Positions 30,856 to 42,331 of a stretch of DNA of 64,000 bases are shown here, in pieces. The notes below the pieces were generated by a model, which saw only the letters and a program-made list of their open reading frames with translations, ran no database searches and was not told where the DNA came from. The stretch is taken from contig JAGTTD010000011.1 in assembly GCA_018398585.1 (NCBI GenBank), forward strand, positions 35,212,164 through 35,276,163, in the 5' to 3' direction. Each line of letters starts with the position of its first letter. Position 1 is the stretch's first letter. Position numbers and translations under genes: made by a program. The DNA is from Simmondsia chinensis (lineage: Eukaryota; Streptophyta; Magnoliopsida; Caryophyllales; Simmondsiaceae).

Positions 30856-33802
30856 ATGGCGGAGAAATTGGCGCCTGAGACTCGCCACGCCTTCGTCCAC
30901 AACGGTAATTCTTCTCCCTTTCTCTCTCTCTCTCTCGATCGCGTCTCTCTGAGTGTGGATTTGTGGAAGTTAGGGATTTGGATTTGTGTTTGTTTTGCGT
31001 GAAATTAGGTCAAAAGGTGTTCGAATGGGACCAGACGCTTGAAGAGGTGAATATGTACATTACGTTGCCGCAAAGCGTGCCGACGAAGCTATTCTATTGC
31101 AAAATTCAATCGAAACATGTTGAAGTTGGGATCAAAGGCAATTCTCCTTATCTCAATGTAATTGGCCTTTGATTGTTGCTTTTGTTCTTGTTTCATCTTT
31201 AATCTTGTTGAATTTTGGTTGAATTCATTTCGTTTGTGTGCCTTATTTGGACGTCAGCATGAACTTCAACACCCTGCGAAGACCGATTCCTCGTTCTGGA
31301 CTATAGGTAATTGCGGAGTTATTTCCATTTCTGCATTTATAATTGGGTAAATTACATTATTTTTGGTTGAAAGTAAATTACTTGTTAGTATCATGAGGTG
31401 TATTATATTAATATTTTAGTTCAATATTAAGTAATAACCAAGAAAATCAAGTACTCCTATGAATAGGATCTAGAAAATTGACTCCAACATGTCCATATAG
31501 TTTGATCATTTTTTAAATCGAGTGATAATTACCCAACAAATTGTTTAATAAGTATTTTCTTATCAAAATGATTCCATAATTGTTCCAATTGTGTTTCCAT
31601 CGAGTCTGATACGCGTTGGAAACGCAAATCTGACTTTAAAAATTGGAATCATGTTTCCGAAACGTGAAGCTTTAGCATTTTAGGAATTTCCTACAACTAT
31701 GCTCTGGGCTTCATAAAGATTTTGTGATTGCTGATGATGGTTTATATTTATTAGAGGATGACACAATGCACATAACCCTGCAAAAGAGGGACAAAGGTCA
31801 GACATGGGCTTCACCAATAGTGGGTCAAGGACAACTTGATCCTTATTCTGCTGATCTTGAGCAGAAGCGTTTGATGCTTCAGAGGTTTCAGGAAGAGGTA
31901 ATCTACTTAGTGTCTTACGCAATAATTTTTGCGGATTAGTCTAGTTGTGTTCTGCTGTTGCATTGGTCGCCAAATCTTTTATTTAGCTGATCTGATTTAT
32001 TCTTAGCAAAAAGGTTATTTATGATTAAATTCGTTAAAACATAAGAAGGTTATCATGAATTAAATCAAATGGTTTTACTTTAATTTGTGATAGGAGAAGA
32101 GAATCCCCCCCCCCCCCCCAAAAAAAAAAAAAATCCAGTCTGTTGTGTAGCGATCTGCATGCAAATGTTTTTTTTTCCCCCTCTTTGAACACAAAGAAGC
32201 TCGAAGGCAAATGTACATTCTGTTCAATACTCCTATTTTGGTGACTTATTAATGGTTGATAGTCTTTGAAAAAAGGATCAAGAAGGGCATAATGTTCATC
32301 TTATACAATAAGAGCAACATATTTTGATTAAGGACCAAAAAGAGGGCAACATGTTTTGAGAAAAGCTCAAGTACATCAACTTCACCAATAGTGATCACGT
32401 CATCCCCATGTTATCATTCCAATTTCTAGCTATCCGACACTTCATTTAATTTGGATGCCAGGTCATATTTTTGGTTTCCACATCATCATTTTGGTCACAT
32501 TTGATGCAACCGATGCTTTTTTTGGTATGTGTTTTTAAAATATGTCACTCTTGTTGGTCCTCCAAAACATGTTGCCCATCTTGTATATGTATTTAACATG
32601 ATGCCCTTCTTGGTCTTTTCCGCTGACATTATGCCCTGTACTTAAACTATTTTTGCTTCATGTAACTCATCTGTTAAATCTTCAATGCTTTGCATTGCCT
32701 TCCCTGAAACATAAATAAATACATAAATAGACAACTGGTCGATCTACTCCCTCCACTTTTCATTTTTGTTCAAGTGTTGGCTTTCATATAACAATGGGTG
32801 TATTCTCATTCACATATTCTTTTTAGCTATGAGTTAGATGGAAATTTAGAAGCTTTGCACATTACATGCATCATGCTATAATCTGAAGTATGCTGGAACA
32901 ATTGGGCTATTAAATGAAGATTTGGCATTGGTTGATGAAAAGAATTCAATACAATGTTGGAAACGTAAACTAAAAGTCACTTTTTCTTACTTTCTTCCCA
33001 TTGTTTGGCTGCTTTCTGTTAGGATCACCAGATCATTGTCAAAGATAGCAGAAATTAACATGACACTCCTGCTTTTAGATTCTCTTGGTCTCCTCATTGA
33101 CACTCTTTGCTCTATGCTTTTACACATTTGGAAGTGTATTTATTAGTTGTCTAATGAACTAGAGGCTTGATCATCATACAAATGTAGCATTGGCCTTTAT
33201 ACATCTTTCTGTTATGGAGGTCATGCTGGGCGAATGGGCGGGGGTCAAATCAGGAGCACTCAAATTCATTTGCATTCGTACTGTGATATGGATTCAGATC
33301 ATTATTCTATGGCTGTGGATTTGATTCTTTTCTTCTTTGCATTTTTCATAACTCATGGTCCTCCACTTTTTTGAAGCTATTAACATAGGCAAGGTGGGGA
33401 GAGGGGAATACCTCTAGTGGGGACTGAACCCGAGTGGCGCCTCTTGCCCCCAGAGTTCTCAACTGCCAGGCTATGCCCGTGAAGAACTTCTGAAACTATT
33501 ACATGGTCCTCATGCATTCATACATCTCGCCTACTGATAGATTTTACTTTCATCACTTACTAGGCCCATTACAACTCGAACTTGTATAAGAAACACCTCT
33601 TTTTATCTTAGTGATCTCGAGGTTTCTTCCCCTCCCCCCCTCTTCCCTTTTCTCTTATGGAGAACCTTGTTTATACTAACATGGGAACCCTTTTTATTTT
33701 TTATTTTTTATTTTTTTACAGAACCCTGGATTTGACTTTTCACAAGCGCAGTTCAGCGGGAACTGTCCTGATCCAAGAACCTTCATGGGCGGAATTCACT
33801 AG
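30856..33802 (+). CDS. NUDCD2: NudC/CS-domain co-chaperone, NUDCD2-like
   Basis: A small p23/HSP20-like protein. The animal homologue NUDCD2 works with Hsp90 and helps stabilise partner proteins; the plant role is little defined. Five exons (30856-30904, 31009-31157, 31258-31306, 31755-31897, 33722-33802) join in frame to 156 residues, almost exactly the length of human NUDCD2. The CS domain spans about residues 15-105: VFEWDQTLEEVNMYITLP, CKIQSKHVEVGIKG, the conserved SSFWTIED, then MHITLQKRDKGQTWASP. The C-terminal segment LMLQRFQEENPGFDFSQAQFSG is typical of the NUDCD2 branch. Cytosolic, with no signal peptide. Intron 4 (1.8 kb) contains a foldback element and a C15-A14 homopolymer. From memory, the Arabidopsis counterpart At5g58740 lies near DDB2, as here. 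Confidence 0.93.
32105..32133 (+). repeat. C15-A14 homopolymer junction
   Basis: Fifteen C residues run directly into fourteen A residues within intron 4 of the NudC-domain gene. Lengths are as given in this sequence and may be inexact. Confidence 0.7.
32277..32640. mobile_element. Foldback element in NudC intron 4
   Basis: The left arm (aagggcataatgttcatctt ... gggcaacatgttttgag) returns inverted on the right (aaaacatgttgcccatcttg ... catgatgcccttcttggtc), around a centre near 32460. The imperfect hairpin would include about 80 bp of stem per side. No coding potential; no target duplication identified. Confidence 0.55.
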
Positions 33803-35435
33803 GGAGGGGTCAGTCAATTCAGCGCCAGGCATGCCCCTTTTGGCATGGTATGATCCCTCACATTAATGACTATCATATACTAAATAAACGACCAGCTAAT
33901 TGTAATTATTTAGTTGTCTTTGTGCTGATGTTTCAGTTAAATTATCAGCTGAAAAATATTTATGTATTTTCTAAATCTAGTGAGGATATTTCTTTGGGTT
34001 TCCTTTCTCGTTTGCTCTTTTGTCAAGGTAGACTTTGGTGAAGATGATATAATGTCTTTCTCGATCTGGTTAACAATTAATTAGTCATAGAACTGCAATA
34101 ACAAGCTGAGATAGTGAAGTCAGAGGGTGTGCTCTTCATGAAAATTTCCTTTATATGTTTTTCTTTGCAACTAAGTGGATATTTTCCATGGTTCGAAATT
34201 TTTTTACATGTTTTTTAAGTTCCGGTTCCCACAATTAATGCGTGAAAATAGTTAGGCTCCGTTTGACATCTAGAATTGTAATTAGACGATGAAGTTGCAA
34301 TTTCCTTAGGATCAAGGGATTAATTGAAATTCCATTTTTTGACTAATTTGAGGAATTAGGGGTTCGAATTGCAATTTCATTGACTATCCAAGACCAAGAC
34401 ATCATGCGTTTTGGGTCAATCGACTTGGAGTATTTTGAGTTTTGGATCATTTAGGATCAAATTTTTATCGGCACAGGTCATTTTGAGCGAGTTACCTCAA
34501 TGTTTTGATCAATTGGGGTTGAGGTAATTAGGTTCGGTCATTTTGAGATTCAATTTTAGCATATCAAATTTTAAGTTCTCTCAAGTTAGTTCAAATTTAG
34601 GTTGATAGTAAGCTAGGTAGTTCATTTTGGTTCAAGTTGTCTTAGATTTCTGGTCTATTAGGTTAGGACATTTTGAGTTTTGAGTCGGTTTGGTTTGGTT
34701 GGATCGCATTCAAGTAGGGCAGGTCATATATTATTCTGAGTAATTGTGGGTTTCAAGTCAATAAAGTTGGGTCCATTTGTATTGAATCAAATAGGATTGA
34801 GTTTAAGTTGGATTGGGTCATTTCATATGTAATCCAAAGTAGGTCATTTCAAGTTCTAGGTCAAGTTTAAGCCACGCCAACCTTCCAATTTTGAGTCATC
34901 TTAGGTTTTGGGTTAATTAAGTTAGATCATTCTAGATTTCAGATAAATGGAGTTGATACAAAATTTCAACCTCCTTTTCCCACTCTAAAGGATTAAAGTG
35001 CATGATACTTTTTAGTTCAAATCCCAATTCCATAAAATTGAATAGCGAAATTGTAAGTTCAATTTTAAGGAATAATCCAACAACAGAATTGGTACTCTAA
35101 TTCTTAATTTCAGGCTCCAATTTCATAACCTCGTGGATACAGAATTAAGAAAGACTTTAACAAGTAAACACGCTCCAGATACCATAGAATTCATCCTCAA
35201 CATCAAAGCAAACGTCTACAGCAACTTTGAACCAGCAGTTGAGTGCAAGTAGTTCTAAGGTAGTGCTCGGTACAGAATCAGCCTTTTGTTATAACCACAA
35301 TGTTTCTCTTCCTTCCTATTGATAACCTTTTAGGTAGCAAGAGGAACATTTTCTTTTTCTTTTTCTTTTTTTTTTTCCTTCTAATAATGTATCAATAGAT
35401 AGATATGCTTATTAGACTCGGGGGGGAACCAGAGA
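33803..35435. other. Convergent spacer between NudC and cyclophilin genes, with a degenerate repeat
   Basis: Both neighbouring genes end here. From about 34375 to 34950 the sequence is built of drifting variants of ggtcattttgag and ttgggtcaattaggt, a degenerate minisatellite-like stretch with no clear period. No gene is supported. Confidence 0.5.
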
Positions 35436-38400
35436 TTAAAGGGGAAGTTCACCGCTATCGGCAACAACCACCTTGGTCTTAGGGGTACCACTCTGCTTTC
35501 CTTCAGCTTCGATTTTGTAAACCACATCCATCCCTGATAGCACTTTTCCAAATACCACGTGTCTTCCATCCAACCTGCATCCATTCATTCATATTAAAAC
35601 AACATCATCTGTGACATTTACAAGTTTTATCGAAAGCAAGTTTAATAGTGTAATTTGACATTTATTATACTTGGATGGAGTAGGATCATTCTAATTGGCT
35701 ACTTAGAGCAGCTAGCTATAGCATTTCTCGATTGCTGTAGCTTTTGTTGTGCGTGTGACCCTCTGGTATCAAACACAAACTCTCACATAACAAATCCAAA
35801 GCTAGTTGTCTTACAATTAGGACCTGCTTGGAATTGTTGTTAAAAAACTATTTTTTTCATAATCACTTTTTGTAAAAGGTGTTGTTTTAAAAAAACAGTT
35901 TGTGTTTGGCCGACCAGTAAAGAAGTGCTTATGGTATTATTGTGAGTGTTTGGCCAATATTAAAAAAAGTGCTTTTTTATATAAAATTACCAAAAAAGAC
36001 ACTAACAAAAGCCTTTTATATTTGACCCATGAACCATTCTAAATATTTAATATATTTTTTAAGTATTTAAAATATTTTTTTCATTATTTCAAATATTTTC
36101 TAGATATATAAATTTTTCTTAAATATTTAAAATAATTTTTAATATTTATAAGATATTTTCTCAATATTTTTAAAATATTTAATTTTAAAAAAAAATTAAA
36201 TGTTTTCAAATATTTAAAATATTTTCTAAATATCATAAGTATATTATTAATTATTAAAATATATTTTTATATTTTATATTTTTTAAATATATTAACAAAT
36301 TGTAGGGTACCTGAAATAAACTCTCTTTTGTTTAGTTTTTGTTTCTATTTCTACTTAAAAGAAGAAGCACCAAATTTATACTTCTACTTTAAAGTAGAAA
36401 AATAACTTCTACTTTTAATAAAAAGCGTTTTTTCATAGTTGCTAAATACCCTCAAATCTCATAAAAGTACTTCTTTTAGAAAAAAAATACTTTTTTTTCA
36501 TGAAATAAGCAATCCCAAACAAGCCCTTAGTCGTAATGTATTCAACTTTTTGTAACGGACTTTACTATGTGTATAAATTATCTTGTGTTTATCAAGACAT
36601 TTAATGAATGTATTATGTGCTAAAACCTGATAAAACTATCAAAAAAATATAAAAATTTATATTTACTTATGGCCAATCATTCAAAAATTTGCAAATATAA
36701 TCTAGAGAAGCTCTAAGATGAATCAATGTTAGTATCCTATTTGTCCCCTCCCCTCCCTCTTCCCCAAGTCACATTATGCAGAGAAACTCTAGTATGCTAC
36801 CCTATAAAACGCAATTAGTCATCATGAAATTATTTACATTGAATTTTACTGTTTGAAACTTGAGCAATTTCAGAGATGTGTCATAAGCTTACCAGTTGGT
36901 AGTCACAGTAGTGATGAAGAACTGGGAACCATTTGTGTCTGGACCTGCATTAGCCATAGACAGCAGCCCTGTGTACACAGAAATAACAATTACTGCCCGC
37001 ACCAAATTTGACAAAAACAACATGCTTCATTGTAATGCTATTATTTCTTTACATAACTTCATAATAATAACAAAAAAACACGGAAATTTTTTTTCCTTCA
37101 TTGAGACGAAAAAGAATTCTCTTCAATGAAAGGGAAACATTTTTCTACATAAAGGGAAGCATTTTCAATGGTAATATCAGGGTTTATTTACCAGGCACTA
37201 AGGCACCGGATCCCATTAGAACTCCGAAGTTAAGCGTGCTTGGGCAGAGTAGTACCGGGATTGGCGACCTCGTAGGAAGTCCTCGTGTTTCCAACCCTAT
37301 AAGGTTGGGGATTATGAGAAACAGCCTCTCGACAGGGTTGCACCCTGAAGGAGTAAGGCTGCGTACATCCACCTCTCCCAAACCCCACTTATGCGGGAGC
37401 CCTTCAAGCACTGAGTCTGTTGTTGTTGTATTATTTTCAATGGTAATATCACGTTATATACTTCATTTTAACCTCAACTTCGTTAAGTATGAACCTCATA
37501 CAATTTTATAGAAAAAAATCATCTTCTTTAGCTAAAAAGATAACTTTTTTAGAAAAATGCTTCTAATTGAAAATATTTTCCTTTGAAATAAAGGGGGTCC
37601 AAGAAGATGGTCATGGTTCGGTATGAAATGCTTTCCTTGATATTGCGAATCTTGCAGCGATTACGCACTTAGCTTACTTGTCAACACAGCCAGTACAAAA
37701 GGGTCACATTACCTGGTCCGGTGTGCTTCAACTTGAAATTTTCATCAGCAAACTGCTCTCCATAAATAGATTCCCCGCCTCGTCCGTCACCATGAGTGAA
37801 GTCACCACCCTGGATCATGAAGCTGGGTATAATTCTATGGAATGTGCTTCCCTTGTAGTGTAGTGGTTTCCCATGTTTCCCAACACCTTTCTCCCCTGAA
37901 GTAGATGCATCAACCATACATAACGACAGTCCAACTTGTCAAAACAAGTATCACACAATCAATTGAAACTCATTCCTTCAATTTCAATGGCCAGCTTATT
38001 ATAGTCCACATTCTAGCATAGCAGCAACAAGAACCAAGGCCCCCCAAAACTGCACTTTTTGTGTTCAAAAAAAAAAAAAAATGCACTTTTATGCAGTCAT
38101 ATCTCTGCATAATTCCTCGTTCTAGCCTACAAGGGGGCAAGAACCGAAGATTTGTTTGTTTTGATTGAGAACCTTTTTTGTCTTAATTCTACTTTTTGCA
38201 TAACTTCATATCAATAATTACAAATGTGGAAAATATTTTCTTCCATTGTGGAGAAATTGACTTCCTCTTAACAAAAGTCAAGTACATTTTCCTTAATGGA
38301 GAGGAAAATATTTTCCACAATGATCTCAAGCGATATGTCTCACTTCAACCTCAATTTAGCCAAGCGTGAATCACATACAAATTATAGAATGAAGCTGCTT

Positions 38401-39824
38401 TTTCAGCTAGAAAAACAATTTTTTTAACAAAACATTTTTTTTAATGGAAAATATTTTATGAAAAAAAATCTCTCATGAGAAAAATAATTTCGTTTGAACC
38501 AAATAGAGCTCGAATTTTCTTTTATATCCCATTTTCTCCTCTCTTAAGAAGATTTTGAACAAACAATAACTTTAAGTTCTATAGCATGACTATATCATGG
38601 TTGATAAATCTATTTACGAAATTGAAATTTTCAATGAAGCCAAGCAATTTGAAGAAGCTAGCTTACCAGTGCATAATGCTCTGAAATTCTCTGCCAAAAA
38701 GATGAAGAATCAGTTAATACTTACACCAAGAAACAGACATGATACCGAGCAATCCACCTCAAAAATAACCCAACATGAAAATCAGTATCATACCTGCTGT
38801 TTTAGGCACTGTCTTTCCAAAGAGACCCATTACAACTCGTCCTGAAATTATATGGACAATGAATCAATAAATGTTCAACAACTACAGCCAAACTTATACA
38901 CGTTACGAGAGTTATTTTCTCTTTAGTTCTCATCTTTTCTTTTGTTTAAAATAGTCCATAATGTTTATAAGTTTGTTCAAATTGGTTCCTCATCTTTCTT
39001 CTTGTTTAACATAGTTCCTTATATTTATCTTACGGTAAATTGGTCCGTATCTTTTTAATTTTTACTCAATTTTAGTCACCAAATGAGGGATTAATTTTGT
39101 CATAACATAAAACATAAAGGGACTATTTTGAATAAAAGAAAAGACGAGGGACCAATACCAACAGAGTTACAAACACTAAAAGATTATTTTGAATAATAGA
39201 AAAAATGAGAGACCAATTTGAATAAATCTAAAAGCATTAAATAACTCCATGTTACAACTAATGTTAATACCTTGACAATTTATCGCAACACCATTTCATC
39301 GAATCATAGTAATATAAAGGGAGCACTCAAAATGATGTTCGTTAATCTTCATTGAATTGCACCATCAACATAACATGATCCACTACAAAATTGTACTCAA
39401 AAAATTTTTCCTGCCATTTGGGTGAATAAATAAAAACAAAACAAAATTAGAAGTTACCAGCTGGTTTTCCATCGATCTCGACATCAAAGTACACCTTGTG
39501 AGTCACTTCCCTCAAATCTTCCTTCGATTTTTTAGCCTAAAATCAGATCTCAAGTGAGATTCAAAATCTAGGAAATAAGAAACTTGCGATTATAGCAAAC
39601 CGGTAATTCCAAACAAGATCCATCATCTCTCTCATGACGACGATTTATCCAGAGAATCCAAAACCCTAGCAGGACTACTAATTAACAAGAACGATAAAAT
39701 TGAATGCGATTAACAAAGGATCAAGCATAGAGGCATGCAAAATCACCTGAATTTGAGCTAGGGTTCCGAAGAGGAGTAGAGCGCAGAGCAAAGCGATGGG
39801 GATTGACTTCACTGCTGCTGCCAT
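35436..39824 (-). CDS. CYP20-1: Secretory peptidyl-prolyl cis-trans isomerase, CYP20-1/ROC7 type
   Basis: A cyclophilin that isomerises X-Pro bonds during protein folding in the secretory pathway. Seven exons on the minus strand, in transcript order: 39824-39747, 39536-39458, 38841-38794, 38690-38667, 37895-37713, 36968-36893, 35574-35436. They join in frame to 208 residues. The 24-bp fourth exon encodes only ENFRALC and its flanks and is easily missed. Residues 1-22 ([20 protein letters not shown]) form a signal peptide. The cyclophilin fold then follows: [32 protein letters not shown], the catalytic [33 protein letters not shown], and the cyclosporin-binding tryptophan in [13 protein letters not shown]. 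The C-terminus ADSGELPL is that of CYP20-1. All active-site residues are present. The introns are loaded with MITEs and a full-length SINE. From memory, the Arabidopsis counterpart is At5g58710. Confidence 0.95.
35817..36530. mobile_element. TIR element in cyclophilin intron 6, hAT-like
   Basis: Inverted ends: left ttaggacctgcttggaattg, right caatcccaaacaagccctta. The interior is AT-rich with aaagtgctttt, aagtagaaaa and ttaaatattt words on both strands. The element at 40104-40583 has the same ends and inner words, so the two form one family. No transposase. Confidence 0.6.
37100..37600. mobile_element. MITE-like element split by the SINE
   Basis: The two halves around the SINE (37100-37179 and 37433-37600) match the order of words in the elements at 22357-22712 and 38180-38515. 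Shared words are agggaaacatttttct, ttagctaaaaagataacttt and gaaaatattttcc. The SINE is therefore the younger insertion. Confidence 0.55.
37180..37432 (+). mobile_element. Full-length 5S-derived SINE with perfect 19-bp target duplication
   Basis: The best copy in the window, 253 bp. The first ~118 bp (gggtttatttaccaggcact, aaggcaccggatcccattag, aagttaagcgtgcttgggca, gagtagtaccgggattggcg) align from base 1 to the end with plant 5S rRNA, including all internal promoter boxes. The body follows (aacagcctctcgacagggtt, gcaccctgaaggagtaaggc, tgcgtacatccacc). Then come the 3' domain (ttatgcgggagccc) and the tail ctgttgttgttgtatt. The 19-bp target duplication attttcaatggtaatatca (37161-37179, 37433-37451) is perfect. 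It is inserted into an older MITE-like element inside cyclophilin intron 5, in antisense to the gene. Confidence 0.95.
38180..38515. mobile_element. MITE-like element, third family member
   Basis: Contains gtggaaaatattttcttcca, gaggaaaatattttccacaa and ttcagctagaaaaacaattt in the same order as the copy in DDB2 intron 9, and ends near gtttgaaccaaatagagctc. It lies in intron 4 of the cyclophilin gene. Non-coding. Confidence 0.5.
38917..39250. mobile_element. Foldback element in cyclophilin intron 2
   Basis: Arms with ttaaaatagtccataatgtt, aaattggttcctcatctttc and their inverted partners gagggaccaatacc, ggactattttgaataaaag face each other. The arms contain two diverged tandem copies. No coding potential. 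Confidence 0.5.
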
Positions 39825-39870
39825 TTTTGCTTGGATTATGAGTTGCGAACTGAGAGATTCGGCAGTAAGG

Positions 39871-39930
39871 GTATATATAGCAGCCCCCAGAGAGTGACGA
39901 GATCGGCCAATGGACGCATGACACGTGTTC
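39871..39930 (-). promoter_or_regulatory. Cyclophilin core promoter: TATA box and G-box
   Basis: On the minus strand the word ctatatatac (39880-39871) lies about 47 bp upstream of the cyclophilin ATG, and the palindromic G-box acacgtgt (39921-39928) about 40 bp further upstream. A CCAAT word lies nearby. The spacing implies a short 5' leader. G-boxes bind bZIP/bHLH factors and can respond to light, abscisic acid or stress; here that is inference. Confidence 0.55.
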
Positions 39931-40103
39931 TTTTGAGCTGTTATGCGATGCCATTGGTTGTTTACATTCCTGGTGGGCTTACTCTCCGTGGGCTTTACTA
40001 GACAGGCCCGATTTGTTAATGGGCCTTGATTGGGCTTTTGTGTTGGACCTACTGATGCTAATAAATCTACGGCTAAGCTACCTTCTATATAAACATAGGA
40101 AGC

Positions 40104-40583
40104 TTAGCGCCTGTTTGGGATTACTTATACTGAAAAAATAAGTACTTTTTTTTTTTGGAAAAAGCACTTTTTTAAAATTTGAAGGGTATTTGGAAAATAT
40201 CAAAAAACACTTTTTATTAAAAGCACAAGTTGTTCTTCTGCTTATAAGCAAAAGCAGAAATTTGGTGCTTCTGATTATAAGCAGAAGCAAGATCAAAAAA
40301 TTAAAATTTTTAGGACAAAAATACCCCTACTCAAATATTAAAATTACATCATACCATATCATCTTTCAAAACCCTAACCCTCTACCCAATCAATTTGGTC
40401 TTTTTCGGTAATTTGACCAAAAATAACGCTTTTCTTAAGCACTGACCAAACACTAACAATAATAAAATAAGCGTTTCTGACTGATTGAGCCAAACATAAA
40501 CTACTTTTTCAAATCAACACTTTTCACAGAAAGTGCTTTTGAAGTAAATAGGTTTTTCACAGCAATCTTAAACGGGCCCTTAG
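40104..40583. mobile_element. TIR element, hAT-like, second family member
   Basis: Inverted ends: left ttagcgcctgtttgggatta, right ttaaacgggcccttag. Interior words aaaagcacttttt and aaagtgcttttgaagta match the element in cyclophilin intron 6. Non-coding. No target duplication was fixed. Confidence 0.6.
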
Positions 40584-41407
40584 ACTTCTATTAGTTGACT
40601 TTTAAAAAAAATTATATTATAATTATATTCATATTTATAGCGACTTAGTCAAAATATTAACAGAGTGGAGCATGATATAATTCAATCGATTGGTCTTCTT
40701 TTTATAGGTGTTGTCTATAAAAGCGGTTGGCAAGAACCGTAAGACATTAACCTTGTGTTGTAACGTTTTCATTACTCAAACTCATTACAAATGTAGTATA
40801 TTATTTATTACTGTTATTTACTTTTTTAATATCTTGACCTTTCTAAAAATAATAAAAAGACGTCTGACTTTTTATTTTTTATTTTTTTTATAATGTACAT
40901 TAGATTTATATGGTTAATAATTAGGTACTCTTCAATGAAACACAATTTTAGAAATCTGAAAAGACAAAATTTTCATAATTTGGCGAAGAGATTGAGTTAG
41001 TTTACTTGGGATTCGGAGAAAATGATGACATGGAGCTTTTTAAGTGGATCAAAGATACTTGCATTTTGTTCGAAAATACTTTAAAACAGTGTGTTCCGTT
41101 CTCTTCGGAAAAACAAGAATAATCACGATGCAAAACTTCACTGTTTGGCTTTGATACGACATCGTTTTTGTCGTGGGTATTTTTTTTGTTTTTCTAAGTT
41201 TCCGATACTGCGTTTCGCCGTAGAAGATACCTGATTATAGATTATATAAATCCTAAGGTATTAAAAAAGTAAATTGAGAAAGTCATGAACTGTTTTATTA
41301 TTTCTACAATTGTTAAGGTACTAAAAAGTACTATTTATTTTTATTATTCTATTATTTACAACATGTATAAAAATGTTGAGAAACTAACTCTCCAAAAAAT
41401 ATAAAAA

Positions 41408-41688
41408 TTTAGGACAAATTACATATTAGTACCATGAGGTTTAGTGTATTAATTTTTTAATTCATAAAATTTATGAAATAATTTTTTAGTCCAAAAAGTT
41501 ATATGTATTTAATAAAATAGTTCAAACAATAGTATGAAAGAGTGAAAGTGGGGCCTGTTTTATACTTTTACACACCGCTACTTGGTCTATTTTATTAAAT
41601 ACTTATACTTAAATTAAAAATTTATTTTATAAAGTTTGTAGACTGAAAAATTAATACAAAAGTCTACTTTGAAAATGATTCCTTTGTC
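41408..41688. mobile_element. Foldback element
   Basis: The left arm, tagtgtattaattttttaat followed by ttatttaataaaatagttca-like words, returns inverted on the right as tggtctattttattaaatac and gaaaaattaatacaaaagtc. A truncated relative (gtatcatgaggtgtatta) sits at about 31352-31440 in NudC intron 3. Confidence 0.5.
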
Positions 41689-41859
41689 ATCTTTTGATAG
41701 TTTTTTCGTTTTCACTTTGTTCATACCGTGTCCCTCCCTTCTTCCGCGAGGCCTCATTCATAATACTGTGAATTATGAGTTATAATGGCAACTCTTAGAC
41801 TGTCTTGAGTTTATGATTGTAGAGGTCTATAAATAGAGTTTTCTTATATCTAATAATAG

Positions 41860-42331
41860 TAGGGGTAAAATCTAAAGTATTGAAGACTCCACGTTTGAGT
41901 CCTAGTATAAGAATTCCACATTGGAATTGTGAGAGTGAAGAGATCAATTTATAAGGAATTGTGAGAGTGATAAGATCAATTTATAAGTCTAGAAGATTAC
42001 TCCACCTATTGCCAATTGGCTTTAAGATGGGATCCTACTTGGGTTTATATGTGGATTTCATGTATTCTAACTCCGTGAGTCGGAACTAAAAGGACAAAGA
42101 TGCAGAGCAAATAGTAGAAGAAGGTATAGGGTGAGCGAGAAACTATTGTTATATCTTTATTCTTATAGTGAAATTATGCTTGTACCCCCTCCGTAGATGT
42201 AAACTTCGGCTGAACCACATCAATTTCGGTGTAAATATTTTCCCCAACCCTGTTGACTTGTGCTTATTATTTCGATTTATTATTCGAATATCATAAGTGA
42301 TTTTAAGACTTCTAACAACTGATATCAGAGG
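41860..42331 (+). mobile_element. Relict copia-type LTR with primer-binding site
   Basis: The segment has the architecture of a plant copia LTR. A ccacattggaattgtgagag start region is tandemly duplicated (32-bp unit repeated at about 41923-41988). A U5-like stretch follows, with tccgtagatgtaaacttcgg ctgaaccac. The end is ttctaaca at 42310-42317, followed after two bases by tgatatcagagg (42320-42331), close to the TGGTATCAGAGC primer site. Nothing of gag-pol follows, so only the 5' end of an element survives. Confidence 0.6.
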
